From Jaapia argillacea MUCL 33604 (taxonomy: Eukaryota; Basidiomycota; Agaricomycetes; Jaapiales; Jaapiaceae): 64,000 bases of DNA. The notes beneath the pieces are model-generated. The model was not told the DNA's origin. It worked only from the letters and a program-made list of their open reading frames with translations, and did not search any database. This document shows positions 1 through 14,514 of the stretch, piece after piece; the stretch's first letter is position 1; each line of letters opens with the position of its first letter. A program made the translations under genes and the position numbers. Where the stretch lies: assembly GCA_000697665.1 (NCBI GenBank), contig KL197756.1:124001-188000 (forward strand), written 5' to 3'.

Positions 1-1545
1 GGAACGGATTGGAACAATCTCATCTGCGCCATAACACCCAAAACGCTCTGATCCCAGCTTCCAGTAGAATGTTCAACGTGACGACGTCAGGTTCCAACGC
101 GCAGCGCTTGGACATGTTGTCCCAGAGGAAACAGACGATGTCTGGTCGGTCAATTTGGTTTAAGGAGGATTCGTATGGGTTGAGTGCCTTGATATCCAGT
201 GCGATTTGAGGGAAAGAAGGCGAAGGAGACTGGGGAGGTAATGGGGAGGAGGGCTTGACGGCGTGTCGCTCCAGTAGCAGAAACGACTCTACCGGACGGC
301 CGCTCGCAGTCAACACGGATGCCCCCACAGACAAAGCTTCCTTGTCCAGCTGAAACACTGCTGGATCTGTCTCCATCCCATCGTCCCCACCACACCCCTT
401 ACACTTTGCATCACACGAACAACCCACTCTCCCATTCACCCTTCTTCAACAATCCATCGATGACAACAGCATAGGTCACCAAAGTGGGTTGTAAACTTGG
501 GTAAGGGTAAGGTGCGTCTCGGGAGCTATCAGTAGGCTCTGCGTTGGAGTGGGAATCGGACGTGGAGGAGGATGAGGCAGAGGTGGATTCGAGAGCTTTC
601 AGAAGTTTGAGGAGGGCTGGTAAAGACACCTCGGGATGTTTTGAAAGCCATATGTAACGTAGTCGTCCAATCAGCGATGTCAATATCGGCTTTCCGGTAT
701 GGAGGGCCCAGCGACCGCCGGGTGCGAGGATAACCACCATCATCAAGAGGCTTAAGTTTCGCCTTTGCCTGTTCCAAGACGGCAACTCGGTTGAGGTACG
801 CAAAAGCCTTTGCAGGCTCCCGCTTACAAGCAGATAAATAAAACGAGTCATACCTCCCAAAACTCTCCTCCGTACCCCCCTTCTCTCCCACCCAACATCC
901 CAACATCCCAACAGAACCATATGGGATCAACTCATAACCCTTCTCCATGGCCCGTGTCCTTATACAACCAGTACCCAGCCCCACCCAAATCCCCATGTCT
1001 CGCAGAAATCTTGAGGAATTTCTCGAGGTGTACAATCCCAAGCTCCACCCCCTGTCTCTCTACCCGCTTCCTCACAGCCCGTGTCAATTCTTTCGAGATG
1101 TGGGGGTCGGGAAGGAGGTCTGATACTGTCCGAGAGTATAGAGATACTTCAAGTCTACCGCAGACGTCCAGGGAGATCATCCGACGGAGGAGATTGTCTT
1201 TTGTGGATGAGGAAGGGAGATGGAGAGGGAACGGAGGAGGTTAAAATCGGGTCTTGAGTGCGTGGTGTTGGTAGGTGCATCGAGGGTTTTGATGAAATTA
1301 GTTAGAAGGGAGAAGAGGGGTGGAGTTGGCCGTGCGTAGAGAGGTGGTAGGCGGTTATTGAGAGGAGCGGGAGGTAGAAGGAGGCGGAGGGAGGGAGGGT
1401 GAGGGTTATGTCGTAGGCTGAGATCGCCTGATGTGGTGTGCCGGGTTTGGTGGAAAGGGGGTAAATCAAGAGCCACGATGGGATGGGAGGATCTTGCGGG
1501 GTGTTGGGCGAAGAGGCAGAGCTTTGAGATAGATGTAGGAGTCAA
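1..1545 (-). CDS. Pentatricopeptide-repeat (PPR) protein, partial, runs off the left edge
   Basis: Several minus-strand segments read as helical PPR-type sequence: around 440-20 a segment with PDVVTLNILLEAG, around 530-420 a segment with LVTYAVVIDGLLKKGEW, and around 1180-932 a segment rich in charged helices (KELTRAVRKRVERQG). The (V/T)TYxxVIDGLxKxGxxE pattern is the PPR consensus. Known family role: helical repeats bind single-stranded RNA, usually in mitochondria, for processing, stability or translation. The segments lie in different frames, so at least three short introns separate them. A possible N-terminal exon starts near 1545, but its junction to the next exon is not resolved. The 3' end lies outside the window. 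The PPR assignment is fairly sure; the gene structure and the exact target are unknown. Confidence 0.55.
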
Positions 1546-1937
1546 AATCCCATTCGCTCGAGAACGTCCTTTGCCTCATCCAAATCCCTGGCTTGAACAA
1601 AGACGTAAATTTATGAATATCGGACGCGAATCAAGGAGACGAAGTCGAGCAGAGAAATTTTTGAGACGGCCTCGTGGGGCGCAACAACATGTTCTGCAAT
1701 CTGCAGAGAATGTCTTGCAACCCACAATCTTCGTTTCCGGTGACAGGCCCTGAGTTTGCTTGAACCATCCCAAAAGTAATAAACCATGAAAATCGTACAC
1801 ACCTGGGGGTCGTAATCGTAGCAAACCAGTAGTGTTTCACACTGGGCGTAATCCGTAGTGACCTCAAGATATAGGTGTTCTACGGGAACTCTGTCGACAC
1901 CTTGCAAGTTCGAAGATTTACGGACAGTTTCCGTTGA

Positions 1938-3104
1938 ATGAAGGGATCAGCCAGCGGACTTTCTACACCTCCAAACGCTACGGACGGCAACGGCCCGGAC
2001 GACTTGTACTACTCGAGTGTATCCTTGCATTGCGCCCCTCATCAACACGATCCGTACAACAAGTATACCTCGATGCCAGAAGAAGCTGTAGCCAATGTAT
2101 GGCCATTCTCCAAGCTCCCCATCGATGTCGTCCTCCTCATCTTCCAGTGGGGAGCCCTTCTTTCTCATGAGCTGGGTCTTTCCATCTCTCGTGTCTGCAA
2201 AGAAGCTCGAAAGCTAGCCTTTCCTCACGTTTTCCAGACGATATTCATCTCCGATGCAGACTACCAGCTACTGGCATCCCCCAACCTCCCGTACCCCACC
2301 CTCGTTGAGAACCTCTGGTTCGACCCACCCACACGGGGGCAAATTCATTGCCCAATGTATATCCGGGGTTGTGACTTTCTCCACCAACCCCATCTATCCA
2401 ACATCATAAAAATCGCCGTTTCCAACGCTTTTGCCCTCAGGGCCCTGAATTGCGACCCCTCTACCCACCAAGGCTCAGCCTTGTCCAACCTCGCCTCCTG
2501 TCAATACCTAACCTTCTTCGATTTCGACGACGTTTGGAATTTCAATACACCATCCAAGATTTCCACATTCGTCTTCGAAAACATCACTCACCTCCAGATC
2601 TTCTGGTCGACATTCTCAGATCGTGATAACCACAGAGGGATGGATTGCATGGGGCGAATTATCGTCTTGTGTAATGCTCTTACACACCTTGCCATCGATG
2701 CCCCAGAACTATGCATACAACCTAGCCTTCTAACTCGATATCGCGATATGCTCGCTGATACAAAGAAGAAGAGGGCGCGCGATATCACCGCAGTCGTTTT
2801 GATGGTCGATTGGCATCGATGGATAGGAAACCACCCAGAAAATCGACAAATAGCGTGGGAGACCTTCTTCCAGTTGGTATTCAGTGCCACAAGTAAGACA
2901 GATGGTTATATGAGCATCGTCCATTGGGGCTCATCGCTTAAATCCGAGAGGAAATGGAGCCGTAGTGGTTCATCTGCCGCTGCCGTTCGTGCTCTATGGA
3001 AGCATGAAGCCGTGGGTGGAGAAACGGTGTGGGAATTGGGGAGTAGAAAGGCATCTTATGCGAGATGGCTGGCGGAGGAGAGCGGTTGGGTTGCAAAGTT
3101 CTAA
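1938..3104 (+). CDS. F-box-like protein, single exon, 388 aa
   Basis: An intact single-exon reading frame of 388 residues starts at ATG 1938. At about residues 54-100 it has an F-box-like helical segment: WPFSKLPIDVVLLIFQWG, then VCKEARKLAFPHVFQTIFI, with the usual L-P-x-(D/E)-(V/I)-(L/V)-xx-I-F core and the later conserved aromatic stretch. The rest is a leucine- and tryptophan-containing body without clear LRRs or WD repeats. Known family role: the F-box docks on Skp1 of an SCF ubiquitin ligase and the C-terminal body recruits substrate. Such single-exon F-box proteins are greatly expanded in Agaricomycetes. No intron is needed and the stop at 3102-3104 is clear. The substrate is unknown. 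Confidence 0.75.
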   Translation: MKGSASGLSTPPNATDGNGPDDLYYSSVSLHCAPHQHDPYNKYTSMPEEAVANVWPFSKLPIDVVLLIFQWGALLSHELGLSISRVCKEARKLAFPHVFQTIFISDADYQLLASPNLPYPTLVENLWFDPPTRGQIHCPMYIRGCDFLHQPHLSNIIKIAVSNAFALRALNCDPSTHQGSALSNLASCQYLTFFDFDDVWNFNTPSKISTFVFENITHLQIFWSTFSDRDNHRGMDCMGRIIVLCNALTHLAIDAPELCIQPSLLTRYRDMLADTKKKRARDITAVVLMVDWHRWIGNHPENRQIAWETFFQLVFSATSKTDGYMSIVHWGSSLKSERKWSRSGSSAAAVRALWKHEAVGGETVWELGSRKASYARWLAEESGWVAKF

Positions 3105-3789
3105 GGGGTAAGTTTTCAGATGGATGTTTGAGAAGAAGCTTAGACATATCACCTATCTACAGTAGGCCCCTTTCACTCTGGATGTTGACGAGGAGACGAT
3201 ATGGGAGATGGGGTAAGTAATTGGATGCGAGTCTTATCACCAGGCTCTCAGGCAACAAACCCATCCCATAATTATGCATGCTCCTTTCGAGTTTTTGTTC
3301 TTACGTACATCCGTCGATTGCTGACCAACTGCCGTCTAACTTCCTTTCGGTACCATAGACTCTGCATTTCGAACACCTCGTCGTGCGTCGAGGACTTGGA
3401 AAGCCCTAATGTAATATTCGGTCACTAACTAGTATACGTGCACAAGAATGTGCAATCATTTTCGCCCCGTCGTGTGGAATTGTCGAGGCACTGCAATCAA
3501 TTACTAGCAGCAAAGATTTCGAGTCGAGAGCGCAGAGCATTCAGTGATAGCCTTCGTTTCTGCCTCGCTTCGTGCGAGCTGTTCGAGAGGCTCTATTCGC
3601 AATCTCAATCCTCTCTTGAAGAGGTACCATCCTATTGATTGCAAACAAAGTTGAGGATCTAACTCGCTGGATGTTGACCACTCCACACCATCGTGAAGTT
3701 TATAGATGATAGGATAGAATAAGAGTAAAGATAATACAATCTAACACAGTACAACGCCCCCAGGCTAGCGTCACAAACAAGATAACCAT
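3105..3789. other. Convergent intergenic region, no gene seen
   Basis: This 685-base stretch separates the 3' ends of the F-box gene (+) and histone H3 (-). Short open frames occur on both strands, but none shows a recognisable domain or a convincing splice pattern. It presumably holds the two 3' untranslated regions. Confidence 0.5.
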
Positions 3790-4383
<594 letters not shown>

Positions 4384-4720
4384 TGATAATGATGATGTTA
4401 GGCTTGGAGGGGTTTATTGGAAAAGGTGGGGAAGATGTGGGTGGTAGTGGTGGTGGTGAATGAGTGAGAGGACGTGGCGGTTTGAAGCGAGTCTTTTATA
4501 ATCAACGGACGCGTCCAAATAACGTGACTCACAAACGCGGTCAACAAAGCGAATCAACGAAACCTTATAATTCAGCACAGCCACACGCGGCGACTATATA
4601 TACGCGGGACAGTCGCACTCTGGACACAATTCATCCCCCTTGCCCACATCGCAGCAAGCCACCCGTGCTTAGCCTCATCACATTATCATCCCCTCCTCAC
4701 TTCGATAAATATCAATTAAC
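4384..4720. promoter_or_regulatory. Bidirectional histone H3/H4 promoter
   Basis: This 337-base spacer lies between the divergent H3 and H4 start codons. A TATA box for H4 is visible at about 4594-4603 (CTATATATAC), roughly 125 bases before the H4 ATG. On the other strand ATTATAAAAG at about 4502-4493 lies some 110 bases before the H3 ATG. Between them are a TGACTCA site (4525-4531), which matches the bZIP/Gcn4 consensus, and repeated GCGAxTC and ACGCGG-like words. Their role as histone cell-cycle elements is an inference. Confidence 0.7.
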
Positions 4721-5195
<475 letters not shown>

Positions 5196-5466
5196 AGATT
5201 GTTGGCCTCGGACTGTATTGTTTACTGTATCACTATAATCTTATTCCTTGCCATCTCACCCTGCTATGAGGTCTGTCGTGAACGTATGAACATCAACACT
5301 CGACATGAAGCCACTACTTGCTTTCGACCGTGCTCGCTACCCTCTGTCATCGTGCCCAAAGTAGCGGGGACATGCCACGACAACAATTTCCCACGGATCG
5401 CGAGAGTGGCTGAGACTGCATCGCTGGCACCGAACCACGTCCGCTCACCTCTCATCTCCCTCCACA

Positions 5467-6384
5467 ATGTCCCAAACACACACCCACGGCCCCGGCCAAG
5501 CTCCCCACTCTCATGGCCCCTCTCCTCAGCCCCAAGGCCCCCCTCAACAAATGGTCATGCCAACCCCCGACCCCCTCATGCAAGCCCTCATCGAACAAGA
5601 CTTCAAACCAGTCCCAATATCCCTCGGCGGGCCAAACGAGAGCCAAGCCCTCTGCGGGAAACATAAAGAGGAGAAATGCGAGGACTGTGGAGTTGATTTT
5701 AGTGGGTTGAATAGGTTGGCGAAGATGTTGTTGACGAATCCGAATTTGAGGTGTCCGCCTCCGCCGCAGGTGTTGACTCAAAAATTGAGCGTGGCGATTA
5801 ATAATACCAAGGAGGAGGGGAATGTGAGTCTCGTCTTCTCCCGTTTCATCTTCGCTGTCTTTCGTTTGGTCTTTACCGTGCGTGACTAACCAACCCCCCC
5901 CCTTCGCTTCAGACATTATTCAAAGCCGGCCACCCAGACAAAGCGATCCAACGCTACACAATGGCCGCCAACATCGCAATCCAACGTCCAATCTGGGAAG
6001 CCCAACAAGTCCTCCGCGAAGAACTCTCCACACTCCTCTCAAACCGTTCCGCAGCCCACCTCGAATCTCGCGACCCACTTTCCGCATTAGTAGACGCCGA
6101 AACCGTCATTCAATTAAAGAAACCTTGGAGTAAAGGTCATTTTAGGAAGGCGAAGGCGTTGGTGGAGATGGGTGAGTTGGTTGAGGCGAGAGAGGCGATT
6201 GGGTTGGGGTTGCAGTTTGAACCTAATAATGCGGTGAGTTTTTGCTTTTTACGGAGGGGGCGTTCGGAGTGGAGATTGATTGCGTGTGTGTGTTTAGGAG
6301 ATGAACAATTTCTTGAATGATATCAATAACCTCATCAAGAAAGCGGAGGAAGCGAAGCGATCGTCCAAAACGCAGTCGTCATGA
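5467..6384 (+). CDS. sec72: Sec72-type TPR subunit of the ER post-translational translocon
   Basis: Exons 5467-5823, 5913-6233 and 6298-6384 encode 254 residues. The N-terminus is His/Pro/Gln-rich. Next comes CGKHKEEKCEDCGVDFSGLN, a Cys-pair motif typical of fungal Sec72. From about residue 115 a TPR region follows (KEEGNTLFKAGHPDKAIQRY; NRSAAHLESRDPLSAL; LKKPWSKGHFRKAKALVEMG), ending in a short Lys/Ser tail. Known role: with Sec62, Sec63 and Sec71 it forms the Sec complex that threads finished polypeptides through Sec61; Sec72 binds the Hsp70 C-terminus on the cytosolic side. No transmembrane segment is present, as expected. Another Hsp70/Hsp90 TPR co-chaperone is possible, but the Cys-pair segment favours Sec72. 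Confidence 0.85.
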
Positions 6385-6453
6385 CATTATTGATACACTG
6401 TATACTACTCCCTATACACCCTTTCCATGCATCATACATATACACCGCGTCCT

Positions 6454-9209
6454 TCATACTAACTTCTCATCCCTCATCAAAATCTGCCAAGCCTCAACAC
6501 ACTCCTCCGCCTCTCTAAATATCCTCAAAGGTATATGCTTCGGAATCTCGCTCCTAGCTTTCCATATCCGGGCTTGCAAATCCGCTCGTTTCTTCTCTGC
6601 GTCTCCCATTGAACTCGTCGTTGCTGTGGAACCTTGACGGGAGGGAGGTCGACTCCAGCCTTTGTATATTGATGAACGGCTCGAGGGGGTAGGTGAGGGT
6701 AGGGGGAGGGGTTCGGATGTTAGGGTACCTGGGAAGATGGTGTTTCGTGTAGTGGTTGGAGGACGGGAGGAAAAGTAATCGGTTGATTGTTGCTGAGGGA
6801 CTGGGACCGATAACGTCGGTTGGTCTCCCATGGAATGTGTCCGACCGGGAGGTTTACCGATGGGTGTACTCAACCCATTAGGACCCATAGTTGAAGAATT
6901 GGGAGAGGTGATGAGTTCAGACATTGCTCGGATAGGTCTTTTGACGAAGGATGAAGGTGGAGGTCGTGCTTTGAGCGTAGCATCCCTATCCAACCCCGCT
7001 CCTTCCTTTATCCCAAGATCCAACACTACTTGTCCAATCGGGTCTTCCACAGGTTCCACAGCACTTTGAAGTGGAACAGTCCCACCATTACTGCCTTGTT
7101 GGGGGGAAGGACCGTTAACATCCCTAATAAAAACCCCCAAGATCTGCTCCGGTTTCTCAGCAGCGATACTAGCGTATAATTCTAGATCTTGTTCGCCTGA
7201 GTCTCCTATGAGGAAGAATTGGGATTGGGGGAAGGAGGAAAGGACGTCTGTTACTCCTGTTCGTTTACGGGCTGCGGGGGCTGTGAGGAGGCCGTTGAAG
7301 AGGGATCGGCCGGCGTAGGAACGGAGTTTTAAGGAGCCTGGAGAGAGGGGGGAGGGTTAGTGGGGGGTTGGGAGATGGGAGGGAGGGAGGGTACCTGCGG
7401 GGAGACGGGAGATTTGGAGGAATTCGTTTAGGACTGGTAATAACTCGAATGGGCCATTCGACTGTAAATTTTCATCAGTATAGAACGATATCGGGGGGTT
7501 GAGGAGAGGGAGGGAAAACTCACGACATAATGAAACCTAACACCTTTCTCCCACATATCTCTATACCACCCTCCCATCCCAGGTATAACGACCTCACTCA
7601 ACTCTTTCACGAAAACGTTTTGGAAAACGGTACGTGCGCCTGAGAGGATGTTGGAGATTTTGATGGTGTCGTCTATATCGGAGATTACTCGGATTGGGGA
7701 GTGGGTTAGGGGGATAGGGATTGAGGATGTTGGGTTTGGGTTTGGTGGGGGGAGGTGGAGGGGGTTGTGGAGGTGGTGGCTGTGGTATGGGAGGTATGAA
7801 GGAGTAGGGGTAGGGGTAGAAGAGAGGGAAGGTGGGGGTGGTAACAATTCCGCTTGGACCAGAAAATCGAATTCACGTTTCCTATCACCAAAAGCAACGT
7901 CTAACGCCCCCGGATGCGTACAAATCCTATCCCAAGGTACCACCACTCCCAATTTGAAAGAACCGTCGGGTTGGGTTTGGACGTCTTCAATTGCGATGGG
8001 TGCGTTCGGTTCGTTGGGGTTGGGGTTGGGAGGGAAGATGGAGAGGCGGATGGTACGGGATGAGAGAGCTGAAGACCAGAATGGTTGGAGGCGGGATTCG
8101 AGGTTGGTGTGAAGACGGTGGATGTTCTCTGCTACTGCTGGTGCGATCCTACCCAAACTCCCACCAACTCCCAACGACGAAGAATTCGAATCCAAAGAAG
8201 AACCAGCACCATTCCCATTACCCGATGAGAAACTATCCATAGGTCGATTTGGGATCCTAACACCAACAGGCTCGGAAGAGTCGATAGAAGTCCTCCTCGA
8301 GGCTCCATCGACACTTTCATCTGTATCACACTCCTGTGTCGCTAGGACTCTTAATGATTGTTCTAAAGCTGCTATTTCGGATTCTTCTGTTATTTCGGAG
8401 GGGCGGGGTGGGAGGTGTCCTGTTTGGAGGAGTTCTTGGGTTAAGGGGGTGATGGAACCTGAGGGGGGGTTGGATGGTGGGGAACTTTGGTTTGGGGAGA
8501 GCTTGGGGAGGGATGCGAAACCTGTTTCATTTGGGGTTTTAGTTTGAAATGGGTGGAGGAAGGAGGGGAAGGGGAAGGACCTTTGGCTAGGCGGAGGAAA
8601 GCACGTTGGGCTCGGGTGGAGTATTCTGGGTTGCGGTTGCTTGATGCGTAACCTGATATAAAGATTTCGATGTCGAAAGGGTCATCTAGAGAGGAGATGG
8701 ATTAGCGGTACGAAGGGAGTTATTGTCGCCACCAAAAAATCGGATAGCTGTGGAGTAGCTCTGTGGGCCTTGCACTGGTTGTGGTGGAGCCTTCCTTCGA
8801 GACGACCGAAGGCTCCAGCGACACCACAACGCGATACACCTTCACCGCCCATATGATGCCGCAATGGATCGGTTGGAATATCTAGACTAGAGAAGAGACG
8901 CTCACCTGCGCCACTGGATGCACCTCGAAAGCGTCTGGTAGCCCAACCCGGAAACAAGGATATCTTCTCAACGGCAAGTCTATCTGACCCCCCACTCCTT
9001 CTAATCTTCTCGTTTGCCCATTGACCCCACGATTGCTTCCTCGGGCCTCCGTCTATATAGCCCGGATCTCCAGGTCTGAGTTCTCTCCTCAGGCTGGAAG
9101 GGAGAACTGCACGATAATCACCCTGTTGCAAGTAACTCTTTACAGAGCTGGTAGATATACGGGATAAGCTGGAGAGCAGAGACCTTCTGGAGGACATATC
9201 TGAGGACAT
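6454..9209 (-). CDS. app1: App1-family phosphatidate phosphatase (actin patch protein)
   Basis: Exons 9209-8906, 8685-8581, 8521-7524, 7461-7395 and 7337-6454 join in frame to about 785 residues. The catalytic HAD-like DxDxT motif appears as ISDIDDTIKISNILSG. Downstream conserved blocks are SNGPFELLPVLNEFLQ, LKLRSYAGRSLFNGLL and FFLIGDSGEQDLELY. The N-terminal region holds FISGYAS and YSTRAQRAFLRLAKG, typical of fungal App1. The reaction is Mg2+-dependent dephosphorylation of phosphatidate to diacylglycerol, and App1 is linked to endocytosis at cortical actin patches. The central and C-terminal parts are long, Ser/Pro-rich and probably disordered (poly-Pro for SH3 partners). Intron 1 is unusually long (220 bases), stays open in frame nearly to its end and contains a strong hairpin. 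Divergent from the RNase III gene. Confidence 0.9.
8778..8830. repeat. Intronic inverted repeat (hairpin) in app1 intron 1
   Basis: The left arm 8778-8794 (GTTGTGGTGGAGCCTTC) pairs with the right arm in two blocks, 8808-8815 (GAAGGCTC) and 8822-8830 (CACCACAAC). Pairing is perfect except for a 6-base bulge at 8816-8821, and the loop is 13 bases. It sits inside the only long intron of app1. Confidence 0.7.
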
Positions 9210-9516
9210 ATTTGAGGTGGAGGGAGGGAGCAGAGGTTTACGAGGAGAGCATATTTGGACGCGTGGGTGGACAGACTTGCCAGATCGTCACAGCCGCCAA
9301 AACAAGCTAAGACACCTCCTGTCCAAAATGCACAGCCACAGCCGCCACCGCGTTCCTGATCAGGTGCCTCGCTTGTCCCAGCACGTTTTGGGCGCGTCGA
9401 TCCAGAAGCAGCGGCTAACTGCCACTATTTAAATATTCCCTTTGCCCTTTCACCGTGACCAACACATTTTATTTACGAATCTCTACGACAACTACGACCC
9501 CCACACTCTTTCTCTC
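9210..9516. promoter_or_regulatory. Divergent promoter of app1 and the RNase III gene
   Basis: The 307 bases between the two start codons include a TATTTAAATA box at about 9425-9436 oriented towards the RNase III gene, about 80-90 bases before its ATG. No clear TATA is seen on the app1 side. Pyrimidine-rich sequence precedes the RNase III start. Confidence 0.45.
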
Positions 9517-11770
9517 ATGATGTATCCATCCGAGTTGAAGCAATATGTTCAGCACGCCATTCTTTCTACCATCTCTGATCCCAAATATGTTTTTGAAGTC
9601 CCCGTTACCGTCATGTCCGACTTGCCGTGGCATGATAGGATGCGGTGTGAGCGGTTGGAGTTCCTTGGGGACGCGATTATTTACGCACTCGTCTCTACGC
9701 GACTCTTTCAGCTCATACCAAATGGCGACCCGAACATATACACAGTACGTCGCGTCTCCTTCGTTGCCGATCCATTTAACGAATGCCGCCTCCCAGGTCC
9801 TACGCAGCTTCTTACTCTCAAACCTCACATTTTACACACTCAAACTCAAGATCGACGCTCTACTCTTGTCAAAGCAGACGGGCCTCCCTCCAGATATACC
9901 ATCCTCGCCATTCGATTCCTCTTTCGACAAAGAGTACGCGGATGACTTCGAGTCGCTAATCGGACATTACTATCTCAAGGCCGGCTCGGAGGCTTTGGAC
10001 AAGTGGCTCGGGACTGTTTTTAGACCACTCCTTGACGCCGCTGCTGGCGCGTATCATTTCTGGTACGTTAGCGCGTTTTGGGTTTCGTCATCTTCTGCGA
10101 ATTGAGTTTTTGGCTCATGTTTGATTTTAGTTTGACGAGGAAGACGACGATTAAACGTACCTTGGACGACGCGTACGATCCGGCCTCCAAAAGACCGAAG
10201 ATTCTAAGTTTTAAGGAACAGAAAGAAGTCGAGGCGCTCGAGTACTACCTCTCCGGCGGATCAAATCCACCATCTCAACAACCGCAGGATGTCACGAAAA
10301 CCGCTCCAGTACTTCAAAGCCGCGCCCCGCGCTCTCAAGTCCAGCCTCCCATTGTCCCACGTCCACGCTCCTCAGAGGTTTCGGTCGCAATGGAGGTCTC
10401 TCCCTCTGGGAATTGTGTCATTTTGCCTTCGACGAGTTATGAAACTTATGGTTGCAGTTCGTTGAGAAGCGACAGGAGGGCTGAACCCCAGAAAGCCGTT
10501 TCTCGGAAAGTCGGTCGGGAAGAGGACAAGGAGAATACACCTCGTCAAGGTTCTTCTTCATCCTTGGTAGGTAAATCATCAGTGCAGGCCCCTGCTCCAC
10601 CAGTCAAGACACACGGAACTCGCAAGGTACGTCCCCTACCCCTCCTCAGGCACTTACTTCATCTGAGCAGTATCTCCCTCAGGTCGCTGTAACTGCTTCC
10701 GGACTCCCAACCTGTTCCTCTGATAGTGTTCGCGCTTTCGGAAATCCGTCCTCTGTGATAAATACCTGCCACGCCCCTCAGGTTAACTTTTTCCTTCCAC
10801 TTTTCTTTCATATCCGTGAAACTGATATTTCTCCTGTGGTACTGGTCAGGTTGTCGGGAGTACTGCTTCAAGATACTCAGCAGACGGACGTCAACTCTCC
10901 TCTGCATTTACGAACCTCTCGACAAGCCATCTCAAGGACGAGGTCACAGCATCTTCCGCTGTGAATACAGGGTCTAACTATCCCAAAACCAAGACTTTTT
11001 CTAGTACAAGCGATACCACTTTTTCAGCCACGAGCGATACCTCCTCCCATTACGCCTCGACGAAACGCAAGCACACATCCTCATCATCTGCCTACTCGAA
11101 TTCGAGTTCAGATTACAGCGATACAGAGTCCGATTACTCTGATAGGACTTCAAGACCGAATTCGTCGTCCTCGAGATCAAGTACGCATTCTCGCAATACT
11201 ACACCAAGCGACACCTACATCTCTGTCAAACGCAATTCCTCTACCACTCGCGATACCTACACTCCCCCAAGCGATACCTATACATCTACCGGGCATAAGG
11301 ACCTCGGTAGCTTTCCCTCATCACATACGTTCTACGACTATGACTTTTATGATTGTGTTATCGAGACCGAGCCAACCGGAGGCAGACATGGTTCCGAGTC
11401 TGTCGGAGCCAAAGATCGTTCCGAGTCTGTCAAACCCAAAGATCGTGCCGAGTCTGTGAGGACCAGAGATCGTTCCGAGTCTATCAGGACCAAAGATATT
11501 TCTGGATCTCGAGAACCTTCTGCCAAAACTCGCTCTGGTCGGTACTACGATTCTACGGACCGCCTTTCCTCCTCTAGGGACCTACAAAGTCACTCGGTGA
11601 AGGACTCTTATGGATATGGATTCTACGGCGCTCGATATGCCGAGTACGGTCGAGAGCAGTCGAGTTATTATTCCTCCGCATACCGGCACTCTAACTCGAC
11701 GTCCAATCCCTATACGTCGTCCAGGTCGAGGTATGACGGCTACTGCGATGAATATTCCTACTCTAGGTAG
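9517..11770 (+). CDS. RNase III-domain protein with long Ser/Tyr/Arg-rich disordered tail
   Basis: Exons 9517-9744, 9797-10062, 10131-10626, 10683-10781 and 10850-11770 join in frame to about 669 residues. The RNase III signature is ERLEFLGDAII (about residues 46-56), and the second acidic block is ADDFESLIGHYYLKAG. The Glu/Asp positions that bind the catalytic metals (ExxEFLGD and DxxE) are kept, so the domain looks able to cleave double-stranded RNA. No dsRNA-binding, helicase or PAZ domain follows. Residues from about 165 onward are low-complexity, with a KRxxKRPK-type basic patch near the start and four copies of a nine-residue repeat (SESVxxKDR) near the end. The first ATG after the TATA box is at 9517. 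Mitochondrial ribosomal RNase III-like proteins are an alternative relation. The role of the tail is unknown. Confidence 0.75.
11393..11497 (+). repeat. 27-bp tandem repeat encoding SESVxxKDR
   Basis: Four near-identical 27-base units encode SESVGAKDR, SESVKPKDR, AESVRTRDR and SESIRTKD. The units keep frame and lie in the disordered tail of the RNase III-domain protein. Ser and alternating basic/acidic residues suggest an RS/RD-like interaction segment. Confidence 0.85.
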
Positions 11771-12343
11771 GACCACCGGGTGGATTCGTATGAGTCCGAC
11801 CGGTACCGATACCGAGATTGTGATGATGACTGCAGGATTCGTCTCGGAGCCGTGGTATGAGGAGTCGGTGAGGAGAGAGACTGGTATTCATCTAATCGTT
11901 TAGGTATGTTTTTGGTGATTGGTGGTTGTCAAGTACCAACGGTTCTGATAGGCGTGTATGATGGCAGGTCATCAATCATTGATATTTATGCTGTATCTAT
12001 ATAAACGAGCTTTCTATTTGGATCTTGAGCGCTTGAGCTCTGGTACGCACAACGCTGGCATCGCACTCCACTGCCGTTTCAATGAAACATCGTTATCGTC
12101 GAGATAAGTCGGCGAGTCCTAATTAGGTAAAGGCGGGGAAGGTCCGTGCCGATACGGTGGGAAATTGTGCCCCCGCCTTGACTGCTTTGTCAGCTCTGAT
12201 GTAGTTTGTAATTTTTCTCGAAAGAGGCTCCTTTCTCGTTTTGCACCTCAACCCCCATCTCTCTCACTTGGGTACGACGACGCATAGCTCTCTTCAACAT
12301 AGACAAAAAAGACACTTTACTCTGTTCGACTCATCATTCTAAT
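11771..12343. promoter_or_regulatory. Upstream region and probable 5' UTR of ded1
   Basis: These 573 bases between two plus-strand genes hold a TATATAAAC-like element near 11996-12005. Towards 12340 the sequence becomes pyrimidine-rich, as in highly expressed fungal genes. A short open frame at 11775-11903 has no recognisable domain. No independent gene is supported. Confidence 0.4.
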
Positions 12344-14514
<2,171 letters not shown>

